Source: Enterococcus raffinosus (GTDB lineage: Bacteria > Bacillota > Bacilli > Lactobacillales > Enterococcaceae). From it: DNA of 64,000 nucleotides. Position numbers and translations under genes: made by a program. This document shows, piece by piece, positions 38,516 through 46,993 of this stretch. Positions within the stretch are counted from its first letter, which is position 1. Each line of letters starts with the position of its first letter. The stretch covers positions 1-64,000 of the forward strand of contig NZ_JAHLOS010000013.1 in assembly GCF_018917525.1 (NCBI RefSeq), written 5' to 3'. Under the pieces are notes generated by a model. That model saw only the letters and a list, made by a program, of their open reading frames with translations, was not told where the DNA came from and did not search any database.

Positions 38516-40594
38516 CTAGAATAACGCTGCTATCCATTGATAGGCTTCTTCTGGTGATGTCGCGGTATCCAGCATTTGGAAAAAATCAGTTCGATCAATC
38601 AAGGACACTAATTCAGCTAAGGCGGTTAAATGTTTTTTACTATCAACTGCTGCTAAAGTAAAAATATATTTCATCGGTGTTTGACCTAAAATGTTTATTG
38701 GTGTTTTAAGTACGGTGATTCCTAATCCGACATCTTTTGCACCATCTTCTGGACGAGCATGAGGGAGTGCGACATTTTCTGAAATGACCATGTAAGGTCC
38801 TTCCTGGTAGGTGGTCTGGATGATCGTGTCAATATAACGGCGACTGACGATCTCCGCCTCGATCAGCGGAGTGGCGGCTACATAGAAAGCTTCTTCCCAA
38901 CTATTGGTTGAAAGATTTAACTGAATAAATGCTGGAGATAAAATATCGGTTAAGCTGAGATCACCTTTCTCAGCATTTGTTGATCGTTGGTTTTTCAAAT
39001 AATTCTTCTTAGGTTGTCTTAAATGTCGTGCCAGCTCTTTTCGCAGCCCGACCTCATCATGGATTGTCGCAAACTTACCCATAATCGAAAACAGCTCTTC
39101 AAACTGGTAATCACCTGATAAATTTCTGTTCCCGCTTTGAACCTCTTGAACCAAATTGTATTTTTCATCGATCGTCATAATAGGATTGACTGTGTAAACA
39201 GGTTTTTTCAAGGAGTAGAGTCGCATATTGGGAACCGTGGTGAATATCATATCGTAATCCTGGTTTTTTTGATAGATTTCATTCGTTTCAATCGGCCCAA
39301 TAAAAATCATATCAGGGAAAAGATTTTTTAATTCATTATAAATAATTGCAGAACTGCCGATACCATTCGGACAAACAATGACACCTATCTTTCGCTTCAC
39401 CTGATATTCATCATTATTATCGATTAAGGAAGCAAAATGGATGGTTAAAAAGGCGATCTCTTCATCAGGAATCATTGTTCCAAATAAATTCTCGATCGGC
39501 TTCATTGTCTCCTTAACGATTTGGAATAAATCAGGATACTCCTGGATCATCTTTTCGCTTAAGGGATTAATGATTGGCAAATGAAAAAACAAACGGTAAT
39601 ATGCCGGTCGAAAGTGACTGTATACTTGCTTTTTGACCGCCACTTTATCCTTAAAACGAATCCCCGATAAGCGCTCAAAGCGATCAAAAATTCGTTCGAC
39701 CAACTCATTGATGATTGAGGAATCGGGAGCTTCTTCATCGGCATTTCCAATTGCCATTCCCAGCATCCACCCGCAAATATAGAGAATCGCATACTCGTTA
39801 TCGATTGAGAATTTTTCAAGTAAACTTTGAGAAAATGTATATTCCTTCATTTGGTAGAGCTTCTGAAAATTGTACCGCTCATGAAATTCAGAGCCTTCTT
39901 TAGAGAGATGCGGCAATAAAAAAATCAGCATATAGCTAAACTCCAACAATCGATTTTCTACTAAAACGATTGAATAACGATCCAATTCTGCGGCAATCTG
40001 TTCGAACATCTGCTCCTTTTCGATCGTGCTTTCATTGAACAAAAAGTAGTCCCAAAGAAAGCTGCCGTTGTCTGAACGTAGATCCTCCAATACCAGCTTC
40101 ATCAAATGATAGCGCAAAACAGATTCATTTCCCGCCAGATAATACCCTTTTCTACGATTGTATTTAATCTGGATATCAAAAACTTCCAGTTCCTTTTCCA
40201 CTTTCTTCAAATCATTGATGAAGGTGGTCTTACCAATATTTAGCGCCTCTAAAAAATGATTCACTGATAAATATTCCTCATAATGATAGAAAAGCATCAG
40301 GTAAATATATTTTTTTCGCTCCTCGATATCCATCTCGTAATAACGATAGACATTCTCACCAGAAAAAAAGTCAACAAAAAACAGTCGACTTGCTTCTGAT
40401 AAATGGAAATTGTTACCGTCAAAGCAAACAGGAGGAAGCTCTTCATCAGATAAGGATTCATTGATTTTGTTGATGACGTACTCAATTTGAACGCGTGATA
40501 AGTGAAGCTGATTCGTGAGATTGCTTTGAGAACGAACGGGTTTTTCGATCAGTTTTATCAGTACTTGTCGTGTTCTTTGATCCATATTGTACAC
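38516..40594 (-). CDS. PRD-containing PTS-controlled regulator (BglG/MtlR type)
   Basis: A 692-residue regulator: two N-terminal HTH domains (SQSNLTNQLHLSRVQIEYVI; GKTTFINDLKKVEKEL), two PRDs, an EIIB-like domain with Cys in IGVIVCPNGIGSS, and a C-terminal EIIA domain with His in VALPHARPEDGAK. This is the MtlR/LicR/ManR-like activator architecture; it has DNA-binding HTHs rather than the RNA-binding CAT domain, so it should activate transcription. The start is GTG at 40594 with AGGAGG 7 bases upstream. Last gene of the operon, 27 bases after the KDPG aldolase gene, and likely its own regulator. Confidence 0.85.
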   Translation of the reverse strand: MYNMDQRTRQVLIKLIEKPVRSQSNLTNQLHLSRVQIEYVINKINESLSDEELPPVCFDGNNFHLSEASRLFFVDFFSGENVYRYYEMDIEERKKYIYLMLFYHYEEYLSVNHFLEALNIGKTTFINDLKKVEKELEVFDIQIKYNRRKGYYLAGNESVLRYHLMKLVLEDLRSDNGSFLWDYFLFNESTIEKEQMFEQIAAELDRYSIVLVENRLLEFSYMLIFLLPHLSKEGSEFHERYNFQKLYQMKEYTFSQSLLEKFSIDNEYAILYICGWMLGMAIGNADEEAPDSSIINELVERIFDRFERLSGIRFKDKVAVKKQVYSHFRPAYYRLFFHLPIINPLSEKMIQEYPDLFQIVKETMKPIENLFGTMIPDEEIAFLTIHFASLIDNNDEYQVKRKIGVIVCPNGIGSSAIIYNELKNLFPDMIFIGPIETNEIYQKNQDYDMIFTTVPNMRLYSLKKPVYTVNPIMTIDEKYNLVQEVQSGNRNLSGDYQFEELFSIMGKFATIHDEVGLRKELARHLRQPKKNYLKNQRSTNAEKGDLSLTDILSPAFIQLNLSTNSWEEAFYVAATPLIEAEIVSRRYIDTIIQTTYQEGPYMVISENVALPHARPEDGAKDVGLGITVLKTPINILGQTPMKYIFTLAAVDSKKHLTALAELVSLIDRTDFFQMLDTATSPEEAYQWIAALF

Positions 40595-40621
40595 GTCTAT
40601 TCCTCCTGTCTAAAATAAATG

Positions 40622-41245
40622 TTATTCTACGGGAACTTTTTGACGCAACCGTTTCGCATTTTCTGCGATTTCTGCTTTTGTTCCTTTTGACAATAATGTA
40701 CCGATCCCCATACAATCAACACCAGCTTCAAGCCAGTCAGCTACATTTTCCACTGTGACACCGCCTGACGAAAGAACGGGAACCTGCGGCATAGGCGTTT
40801 TAATAGTTGAAATAACTTTCGGACCAATAAAAGAAGAGGTCGGAAAAGCCTTGATCATATCCGCACCTGCTTCCAGAGCTTCAACGATTTCGGTCATTGA
40901 GGTGCAGCCTGGCATATAAGGAATTTGATAGCGATTACACATTTTTGCTACCTCTAAGTTGAAATTAGGTGCGATAATAAATTCTGCTCCCTTTAATAGT
41001 GCTTGACGTGCCGTCTCGCTGTCAAGCACCGTTCCTGCACCAATCACGATTTTTTCTTGATAAATTTCTTTTAATTGCTCAATAATCTCACCGGCATTAT
41101 TATTCGTATAACTGATTTCTAAGCAGGAAATAGTGCCTTCAAGACAGCCGTCGACGATTTCTTGTGCCCGTTCGATCGTTTCCACTCGAATGATTGCCAT
41201 TAATTTTTCTTGGCAAATTCGAGACAAGGTTTCTATTCTTTTCAT
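40622..41245 (-). CDS. KDPG/KHG-type aldolase
   Basis: A 207-residue TIM-barrel aldolase that splits a 2-keto-3-deoxy-6-phospho-sugar acid into pyruvate and an aldehyde phosphate. K132 in GADMIKAFPTSSF is the Schiff-base lysine; GAGTVLDSETA and VPVLSSGGVTVEN are family motifs. The start overlaps the end of the broken DapA-like gene by 4 bases (ATGA). With the SIS isomerase and PTS it points to a sugar-acid or amino-sugar-acid pathway, for example of glucosaminate or uronate type. Confidence 0.88.
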   Translation of the reverse strand: MKRIETLSRICQEKLMAIIRVETIERAQEIVDGCLEGTISCLEISYTNNNAGEIIEQLKEIYQEKIVIGAGTVLDSETARQALLKGAEFIIAPNFNLEVAKMCNRYQIPYMPGCTSMTEIVEALEAGADMIKAFPTSSFIGPKVISTIKTPMPQVPVLSSGGVTVENVADWLEAGVDCMGIGTLLSKGTKAEIAENAKRLRQKVPVE

Positions 41246-42142
41246 AGTAGTTCATTCATCCCTTCAATTTCTCGATATTTTGCTAACGTATTGCGGATCT
41301 CTGAATCAAACGTGGAAGAAATTCTGCAAACCGGCGACTTCGGTGCACCGACAGGAATTCCTATAAGTTCTAGACTATGTTTAAGAACACTTGGTACCGT
41401 CGCCAGCTTCAGAATCCGCCGAAAGTCATTAATACTTTCTTGAAGCACCTGTGCTTCTTCGCTTTTATTTTCAATAAAGGCGTGATAAATACCTAGATCC
41501 GTTTTTGTTAGGACATTAGAGGTCGCTGCGACAGCACCATCTACACCCTTTTACAAAGCTGGTAAAATCAACGAATCCGAACCCACTAGAACCGAAAAAT
41601 CCTCCCGCTGATTCAACTCTAAATACAGTTGAATATTTTCTAATTGCCCACTGCTATCTTTGATTCCGATAATCTGCGGGAGTCTGATCAGCTCTTTAAA
41701 GACCGACTCGCTGATGGATATTTTCGTATTGGCGGGAATGTTATAAAGAATAATTGGCAGTTCGGTATTTCGGGCAATTGTTTGATAATGATGGATCAGC
41801 TCTTCATCACTAACCTTAATTAAATTAGGGAGTAATCACAGAAACTGCATCTACGCCCAGCTCCGCAAATTGATTCGTCAGCTTAATGACTTCTTCGGTC
41901 GAGATACCACCCGAACCGGCAAAAACTGGCACGCGTCCGGCTGTCTCATCCACAACGATTTTAACCAATTCCAGTTTCTCTGCTTCACTCAAGGCATAGA
42001 ATTCTCCGTTTGTTCCAAGAACAAATAGACCATGCACGCCGTCTGCGATCAGCTTACTCACTAGCTTTCGCGTTGCAGCTTCGTTAATTCCATCATCCGT
42101 TAACGGCGTTACCATTGCAGTAATAATTCCTTTAATTTTCAT
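41242..42142 (-). pseudogene. DapA/Npl-family aldolase, broken by a frameshift and a stop codon
   Basis: The 5' third (42142 to 41825) encodes MKIKGIITAMVTPLTDDG... to VITP and then meets a TAA. Dropping one C in the CCC at 41828-41830 restores the frame: it continues TPNLIKVSDEELIHHYQ, keeps the family motifs ILYNIPANT and IIGIKDSSGQ (Schiff-base Lys), and ends at 41242. A second lesion is an in-frame TAA at 41551-41553 (ILPAL-stop-KGVDG). The intact enzyme would be an approximately 300-residue pyruvate-forming lyase. Two independent lesions argue against a simple sequencing error. Start overlaps the SIS gene stop (TAATG). Confidence 0.88.
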
Positions 42143-42762
42143 TAGCTGCCTACTTCCTTTAAATTCTTAATTGACTCCCCTAACGCACCACCCGGATGCC
42201 ACTGATAGTATTTATCCAGATCTAATTGCTCCTCCTGCTGCAATAAAATCGAAAGACATTGCAAGACGATGATCTCGGCAATAATCGAAATTCTCGGAGG
42301 TTTATTCAGATCGTCTCCTTCTCTGTTCACGCCTGCTAAAAGAAAGACCGTTGAATGTTCCTTCAACCATGAATTTTCACCGCCGCTAACACCAATAATC
42401 TTGGCATCTAACCGTTTTAAGGATTCTACTGTTCGCTTTAATTCTTCGGTTTGCCCGCTATTTGAGATAGCGATAACAACATCTCCTGGTAACACTTGTC
42501 CGGCTGACCCATGAATTGCCTCTGTCGTATCCAAGTAGTAAGTAGGTGTTCCAACAGAAGAATTTAAAGCGGCGATATATTCTGCTACATGACTAGGTTT
42601 GCCAACTCCTGTAATATGAACACGTCCGTGGTTGCGCTTGGCTTCCGAAATCACTCCACAGGCTTCTACGACCTTTCTTTTGTCTAAACGATTGATATAA
42701 TCATTGATCTCCGGTTGAAGGATCTCAATATATGCATCCAATTTTTTTGTAGTAATTTCCAT
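42142..42762 (-). CDS. SIS-domain sugar-phosphate isomerase, KpsF/GutQ-like
   Basis: A 206-residue SIS-fold protein with SNSGQTEELKRTV (phosphosugar-binding Ser loop), GVGKPSHVAEYIAALNSSVG and WHPGGALGESI. The HPGGALG motif and length resemble the isomerase domain of arabinose-5-phosphate isomerases (KpsF, GutQ) without CBS domains. It may convert an aldose-phosphate to a ketose-phosphate or a related hexulose. It sits between EIIC and the broken aldolase, so it should act on the imported sugar phosphate. Confidence 0.82.
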   Translation of the reverse strand: MEITTKKLDAYIEILQPEINDYINRLDKRKVVEACGVISEAKRNHGRVHITGVGKPSHVAEYIAALNSSVGTPTYYLDTTEAIHGSAGQVLPGDVVIAISNSGQTEELKRTVESLKRLDAKIIGVSGGENSWLKEHSTVFLLAGVNREGDDLNKPPRISIIAEIIVLQCLSILLQQEEQLDLDKYYQWHPGGALGESIKNLKEVGS

Positions 42763-42785
42763 CAGTTTGACCTCACTTTTTTTAA

Positions 42786-42817
42786 AACAGACCTAGCAGA
42801 TTTCCACTAGGTCTGTT
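42786..42817 (-). terminator. Intra-operon hairpin between EIIC and SIS genes
   Basis: Perfect 11-base arms (42786-42796, 42807-42817) followed in minus-strand sense by TTTAAAA. It lies 5 bases after the EIIC stop. Likely a partial terminator that lowers expression of the enzyme genes relative to the transporter. Confidence 0.55.
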
Positions 42818-42821
42818 CGTC

Positions 42822-44084
42822 TTACCTACCAAATAATGACAATAGCTTATCTAACAAAATGCCCATTACGTTGTAATCAATGTTCGGGAACGTAGAGCCT
42901 TCAATCCCCAATGTGCCATACAAGGGATAAAGGACCGTCGGAAGAAAAGCCAGCAACAATCCGATAACAAACGATCCGACAACTGCTCCACGCCAACCGC
43001 CAGTGGAATTTCCGAAAACACCCGCTGTTCCGCCAGAGAAGAAGCAGATATGCGCTGCAGGAATGATCACAACAGGAAACTTAAGTGCCACCATGATGAA
43101 GACACCAATCAGACCCGCTGCATAAGAAGACAGGAAGCCCACGATAACCGCAGTCGGTGCAAAAGGAAATACCGTTGGCACGTCTAGTGCAGGACGAGAG
43201 TTTGGGATAAATTTTTCTGAAATTGAAACGAAGGCAGCCGTAATTTCTCCTAAGAACATCCGAACACCTGTCATCAAAATCGACATCCCAGCCGCAAACG
43301 TAAAGGCTTGTACAAATGGGAACACTAACCAATGCTGGGAACCGGCAAGTTCTTCAACCGCAGGACGTCCAGCCTTTAACGCAGAAACATAGAATAAGAT
43401 CAGCATCACTGCCGAAACGCCCATTAGAAAATCACGGAAAAAAGAAAGCCACTTAGGAAAATTAATATGTTCCGTTGTTTTTTCTTTGTGTTTACTGAAT
43501 AATTTTCCGATATACCCGGATAAGGCGTAACCGATCATATTAAAGTGCCCGATCGCCGTTGCATCACTATCGGTAATCTTCCGCATGAAGGGCTGACACA
43601 ATTCTGGTAATGCGGCGGAGAAGAAGCCTAATAATAATCCCCCAATAGCGATCGCAGGAATGTCAGCTACATGATGTGCCTTTAAAATCAATGAGAGTAC
43701 ACACGCGAAAAATAAACTATGCCCTGTGGTGAAAAAGATATTTTTGAATGGCGTGATCCGAGCAATCACTAAGTTCATGACGAACCCAACAATCAACGTA
43801 CAGCTAGTAACAAACGCATATTCAGTTTGCGCTAAAGCCGTTGCGGCCTCCGGAGAAGCCACCACGCCTTGAATGTGAAACCCGCTTTGGAATAACTGAT
43901 TGAAGTTTTGCAATGCAGCCGTCATGATTGAACCACCCGCACTGAAAACTAAGAAACCGATAATCGTTTTAAAGGTTCCTGTTAACACCTCTGTCCCGCT
44001 CTTCTTTTGAGCGACAAGCCCTATAAATGCCACTAACCCTAGCATGACCGCCGGTGTACTTAAAAAACTGATCAAAAAGTCCAT
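42822..44084 (-). CDS. PTS EIIC component, UlaA/SgaT (ascorbate) family
   Basis: A 420-residue membrane protein with about eleven segments. LVAQKKSGTEVLTGTFKTIIGF and FNMIGYALSGYIGK are typical of the UlaA/SgaT transporter family of the PTS, which carries L-ascorbate and related sugar acids. With EIIB and EIIA encoded just upstream it forms a complete EII. The enzymes downstream do not match the ascorbate (ula) pathway, so the substrate is probably another sugar or sugar acid. Confidence 0.85.
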   Translation of the reverse strand: MDFLISFLSTPAVMLGLVAFIGLVAQKKSGTEVLTGTFKTIIGFLVFSAGGSIMTAALQNFNQLFQSGFHIQGVVASPEAATALAQTEYAFVTSCTLIVGFVMNLVIARITPFKNIFFTTGHSLFFACVLSLILKAHHVADIPAIAIGGLLLGFFSAALPELCQPFMRKITDSDATAIGHFNMIGYALSGYIGKLFSKHKEKTTEHINFPKWLSFFRDFLMGVSAVMLILFYVSALKAGRPAVEELAGSQHWLVFPFVQAFTFAAGMSILMTGVRMFLGEITAAFVSISEKFIPNSRPALDVPTVFPFAPTAVIVGFLSSYAAGLIGVFIMVALKFPVVIIPAAHICFFSGGTAGVFGNSTGGWRGAVVGSFVIGLLLAFLPTVLYPLYGTLGIEGSTFPNIDYNVMGILLDKLLSLFGR

Positions 44085-44110
44085 TTTCTATTTTCCTCCC
44101 ATAACCTTCC

Positions 44111-44395
44111 TTACCCTAATTCGGCTAGGACCGCTTCTAGTTTTGATTTGATCTCATTTTTATCGACGATATTGCCGATCCCGATTAATTTATAGGGCAA
44201 ATTTTTCTGAGCCAATTCTTCCGCAACGTCCGGTAACGTGATAATCATTTGTCCGCCAAACCCTTGGACTCCATCCAAAGAAGAATGCTCCACCTCAATT
44301 GGAAAATCATTGGCTTTAATGACCTCATTTACTTTGATTTTTAACATCAGGCTAGAACCCACTCCAGCTCGACAGGCTACTAATGCTTTATACAT
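44111..44395 (-). CDS. PTS EIIB component, ascorbate/lactose-type
   Basis: A 94-residue phosphocarrier. C8 in ALVACRAGVGSSL is the phosphorylated cysteine. It takes phosphate from EIIA and gives it to the sugar bound in EIIC. 26 bases before EIIC; 86 bases after EIIA. Confidence 0.9.
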   Translation of the reverse strand: MYKALVACRAGVGSSLMLKIKVNEVIKANDFPIEVEHSSLDGVQGFGGQMIITLPDVAEELAQKNLPYKLIGIGNIVDKNEIKSKLEAVLAELG

Positions 44396-44481
44396 AATTA
44401 TTCTCTCCTTTTTTATGATGCAGTGTCTAAAATTAGTTTCGCGAAAACTATTTTTCGATTTGTACTGTTGCTTAGTGGTTC

Positions 44482-44925
44482 TTAGTGTTCTCTAAAATAA
44501 TTCAGGAACTCCTCTTTAGTTGAAACTTTTTCCAAAAATGTAATAAACGCTGGTTGACTTAACAATTCGGCTAACTTCGACAATAGCTCAACATGTTCGT
44601 TGCTCTCTTTGGCACTGAGAGGAAAAAGAAATTTAACGGGATCGTTGGTTTCATGCCCCGAAATAACGGGTTGCTTCAATCGAACGAATCCTAAGCCGAG
44701 CTTTTTCGCACCCTCTGCTACTGGCGCATGGGGCAATGCGATATTTTTTGTGATCACGATGTAAGGACCGGTTTTTTGATAGATCTGAACGACCGATTCA
44801 ACATATCCTTGTGTGACTGTCGCTTTTTCAACTAATGGTTCAAAGGCTTTTCTAATGGCCTCTTCGAAATCTTCAACTTCTACATCAAGCTGAATAAATG
44901 ATTCGTCAATACTTTCATGCAGCAC
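44482..44925 (-). CDS. PTS EIIA component, fructose/mannitol-type
   Basis: About 147 residues with the phosphorylated His in NIALPHAPVAEGAKKLG. It receives phosphate from HPr. The reading frame opens at a GTG at 44934, but that overlaps the SD; the GTG at 44925 with AGAGG 8 bases upstream is better. First gene of the seven-gene PTS operon. A second EIIA domain of the same type is fused to the regulator at the operon's end, suggesting cross-talk. Confidence 0.88.
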   Translation of the reverse strand: MLHESIDESFIQLDVEVEDFEEAIRKAFEPLVEKATVTQGYVESVVQIYQKTGPYIVITKNIALPHAPVAEGAKKLGLGFVRLKQPVISGHETNDPVKFLFPLSAKESNEHVELLSKLAELLSQPAFITFLEKVSTKEEFLNYFREH

Positions 44926-44963
44926 TTCTTTCACCTCTTTTTTCGTATTTCCTTTACATCTTC

Positions 44964-44992
44964 ACTATATTTGACAACGGATACATCCGCAA
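44964..44992 (-). promoter_or_regulatory. Promoter of the PTS operon
   Basis: -35 TTGCGG (44992-44987) and -10 TATAGT (44969-44964), 17 bases apart, about 40 bases before the start codon. The weak -35 fits activator-dependent expression. No sigma-54 type -24/-12 pattern is seen. Confidence 0.5.
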
Positions 44993-45029
44993 TGCCGAGT
45001 CGGTTCGCTTTATTTTGGAAAGTAAATAA

Positions 45030-45119
45030 GAACTGAACTGTTCGAGGCCTTTCTCAGAAAGCTAGCTGGAAAATCAGGTTTTTCTTTTAGATTTGAGGAT
45101 TCCGTTTCTAGTTCAGTTC
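45030..45119. repeat. 10-base inverted repeat upstream of the PTS operon
   Basis: GAACTGAACT (45030-45039) and AGTTCAGTTC (45110-45119) are perfect inverted copies 70 bases apart in the 313-base gap. They lie upstream of the proposed -35 and may be operator sites for the PRD regulator or the Rgg-like protein. No gene is seen in this gap. Confidence 0.35.
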
Positions 45120-45171
45120 ATATTTTTTTCAACTGCTCAGAAAGACTGGTCTAACTTTTTCAGCTACAAGC

Positions 45172-45209
45172 AAAAAGACTAACTAATCATCTATTAGCTA
45201 GCCTTTTTT
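45172..45209 (-). terminator. Terminator of the Rgg-like gene
   Basis: Arms about 45172-45187 and 45193-45209, mismatched at two positions, with T-run in minus-strand sense, 30 bases after the stop. Confidence 0.65.
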
Positions 45210-45238
45210 CTGAGTACACTTCAATTGAAATTGTAAAT

Positions 45239-46219
45239 CTATGAAAAAATAAAAAAATCCTTGTGATTCTGCTGATTGATCATGATCCCTTGAAGCAGCT
45301 CTTCATACATCCGCTGCATAGCGGGCTGTTTTAAGATACGAAAAATCGAGATGCCCTGCTGACAGTTTTGTTTTCCTTCATCAACCGCACCTGAAATAAT
45401 TTTTACCCAGCCTTGGTAAAAAAGTAATTTTGTACTATTGGACAGGTCACCTTGATTGTGAAGCAGTTTTTCCGTTTCCGCCAATACTTCTTTCGCCCAA
45501 GAAAGCTTGCGAAAATTGATAAATGTCGTGCAGGTACCGAACAATAATTCAAATTTCATTCGCTGCATCAACTGGACTCCGGCCTCTTTTTCTATCCGCG
45601 AAACGGCCGTTCTTAATAACTGATGAACCGTCTCAACTGGAAAGCTGAACTGAAAATAACGAAAAAGCAATACCTCAAAAACGCCCCAGTTCTCAACATT
45701 GTATAAATACTTTACAACAGGGGCTGATAATTCTTGAAGCGTAGCAAAAAATTTATCAATATCTCTAGGTTGCTCTTGATCCCGCTCATTTAATTGATAG
45801 TTTAACCTTAATAACTGGCACAACAGTTTTAGAAATTTCTCATCTCTTGTTTCTCCTAAGAGTTCTTTCTTCAACGTCTCCATTTGATTAATAGCTTTTT
45901 TAAAATTACGTGTTTCATTCGCTTCATCATTGTATTTGAAAATCTGGTTTAAATAGAAGATAAATTTTCCCGTCATGAAAAAGGGCTGATCCGACAGATA
46001 ATCATACATGTTAGAATCTGCAGCGGGAATACGTAAATAAAGGAACTCTTCAAAGGAAACATTAATCCGCTCAAGCAAATGCTCCAGTCGATAGAAGCTG
46101 ATATGCGAGGCCCCTTTTTCAAATTTACTGATAAAGGAGACACTGTTTACTTCATCCGCCACATCCTGCAGGCTCAATCCCCGATCCTTACGTAATTGGC
46201 GAAAGATTTCTCCATCCAT
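45239..46219 (-). CDS. Rgg/MutR-family transcription regulator
   Basis: About 326 residues: N-terminal XRE-type HTH (FRQLRKDRGLSLQDVADEVNSVSFISKFEKG) and a long helical C-terminal part of the Rgg/PlcR tetratricopeptide-like type. Such proteins commonly sense short peptides. The ATG at 46219 has GGAGG 7 bases upstream; the nine extra codons in the longer frame are unlikely. Divergent from a GNAT gene, about 105 bases away. No short peptide gene was found next to it. Also possible: a stand-alone metabolic regulator. Confidence 0.75.
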   Translation of the reverse strand: MDGEIFRQLRKDRGLSLQDVADEVNSVSFISKFEKGASHISFYRLEHLLERINVSFEEFLYLRIPAADSNMYDYLSDQPFFMTGKFIFYLNQIFKYNDEANETRNFKKAINQMETLKKELLGETRDEKFLKLLCQLLRLNYQLNERDQEQPRDIDKFFATLQELSAPVVKYLYNVENWGVFEVLLFRYFQFSFPVETVHQLLRTAVSRIEKEAGVQLMQRMKFELLFGTCTTFINFRKLSWAKEVLAETEKLLHNQGDLSNSTKLLFYQGWVKIISGAVDEGKQNCQQGISIFRILKQPAMQRMYEELLQGIMINQQNHKDFFIFS

Positions 46220-46324
46220 TCGTATTCCCTCCTTTTTAAATTCCACTATAGTAGAATTCCTGATTATCTTTAGTTTAAATTAACTATACTAAATGAACAA
46301 GGAGCAATTAAAGGAGTGATTTCG

Positions 46325-46939
46325 ATGAGAAGCGCAACAATGGATGATTTACCTGAAATAATCGATTTTATCTATCAACGATTTTCAAATTTGGAGCATT
46401 TTACTTTTTTGACTGAACATATGGAGCAGTCTGAGGAGATTTTAAAGAAATTTCTCAAAGCTGAATTGCTTCTATTTCTAGAGCATGGCGAGATTCGCGT
46501 TTATGGTGAACCGATCATAGGCATGATCAGTAGCATTCCAGCAAAAAAATTCACCTTGTTTCGTCAGTTTGTCTATTCTTTGCCGACCAGAAAAGTCTTA
46601 AAGGAACTTCCTAAGAAGGATCGGAAACAGCTTTTACAAAAAAATAAGCTAGTTGCTGAAATCCATCACGCGCTCCCTTGGCACAGAAAATACTCGAAAA
46701 ACAGCTATTATATCGCCCAAATTGCTGTGGCAGAGGAAGCGAAAGGAACCGGGGTAATGCGTAAACTGCTGACACCGATTTTTGAGGAATGTCAGGAGAA
46801 GAACATGGATATCGTGCTAGAAACAATGACCGAGGCGAACATTCCGATTTATGAGCATTTCGGATTTAAATTGGCCGAGATCCATCAAAGTGAGAATGTT
46901 CCTTATGATGAATACTGTTTTATTAAAAACGTAGATTGA
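46325..46939 (+). CDS. GNAT N-acetyltransferase
   Basis: About 204 residues. SATMDDLPEIIDFIYQRF is the N-terminal strand-helix; the acetyl-CoA motif is IAVAEEAKGTGVMRKLL, and ANIPIYEHFGFKL is the conserved C-terminal motif. ATG at 46325 has AAAGGAG 8 bases upstream; a GTG at 46316 overlaps the SD and is unlikely. Substrate unknown. Divergent to the Rgg-like regulator, which may control it. Confidence 0.82.
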   Translation: MRSATMDDLPEIIDFIYQRFSNLEHFTFLTEHMEQSEEILKKFLKAELLLFLEHGEIRVYGEPIIGMISSIPAKKFTLFRQFVYSLPTRKVLKELPKKDRKQLLQKNKLVAEIHHALPWHRKYSKNSYYIAQIAVAEEAKGTGVMRKLLTPIFEECQEKNMDIVLETMTEANIPIYEHFGFKLAEIHQSENVPYDEYCFIKNVD

Positions 46940-46942
46940 CGT

Positions 46943-46988
46943 AAAAAAGGAATGGCTCTCAGATTTAAAATGAGAGCCATTCCTTTTT
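46943..46988. terminator. Bidirectional terminator
   Basis: Perfect 18-base arms (46944-46961, 46971-46988) between the convergent GNAT and AraC genes, with A-run and T-run on the two sides. Confidence 0.92.
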
Positions 46989-46993
46989 GATTA

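Noticed and set aside
45239-46325. Rgg-type quorum-sensing pair with a short peptide gene
   Set aside because: No small ORF with SD and peptide-like hydrophobic sequence was found next to the Rgg-like gene; the divergent gene is a GNAT enzyme.
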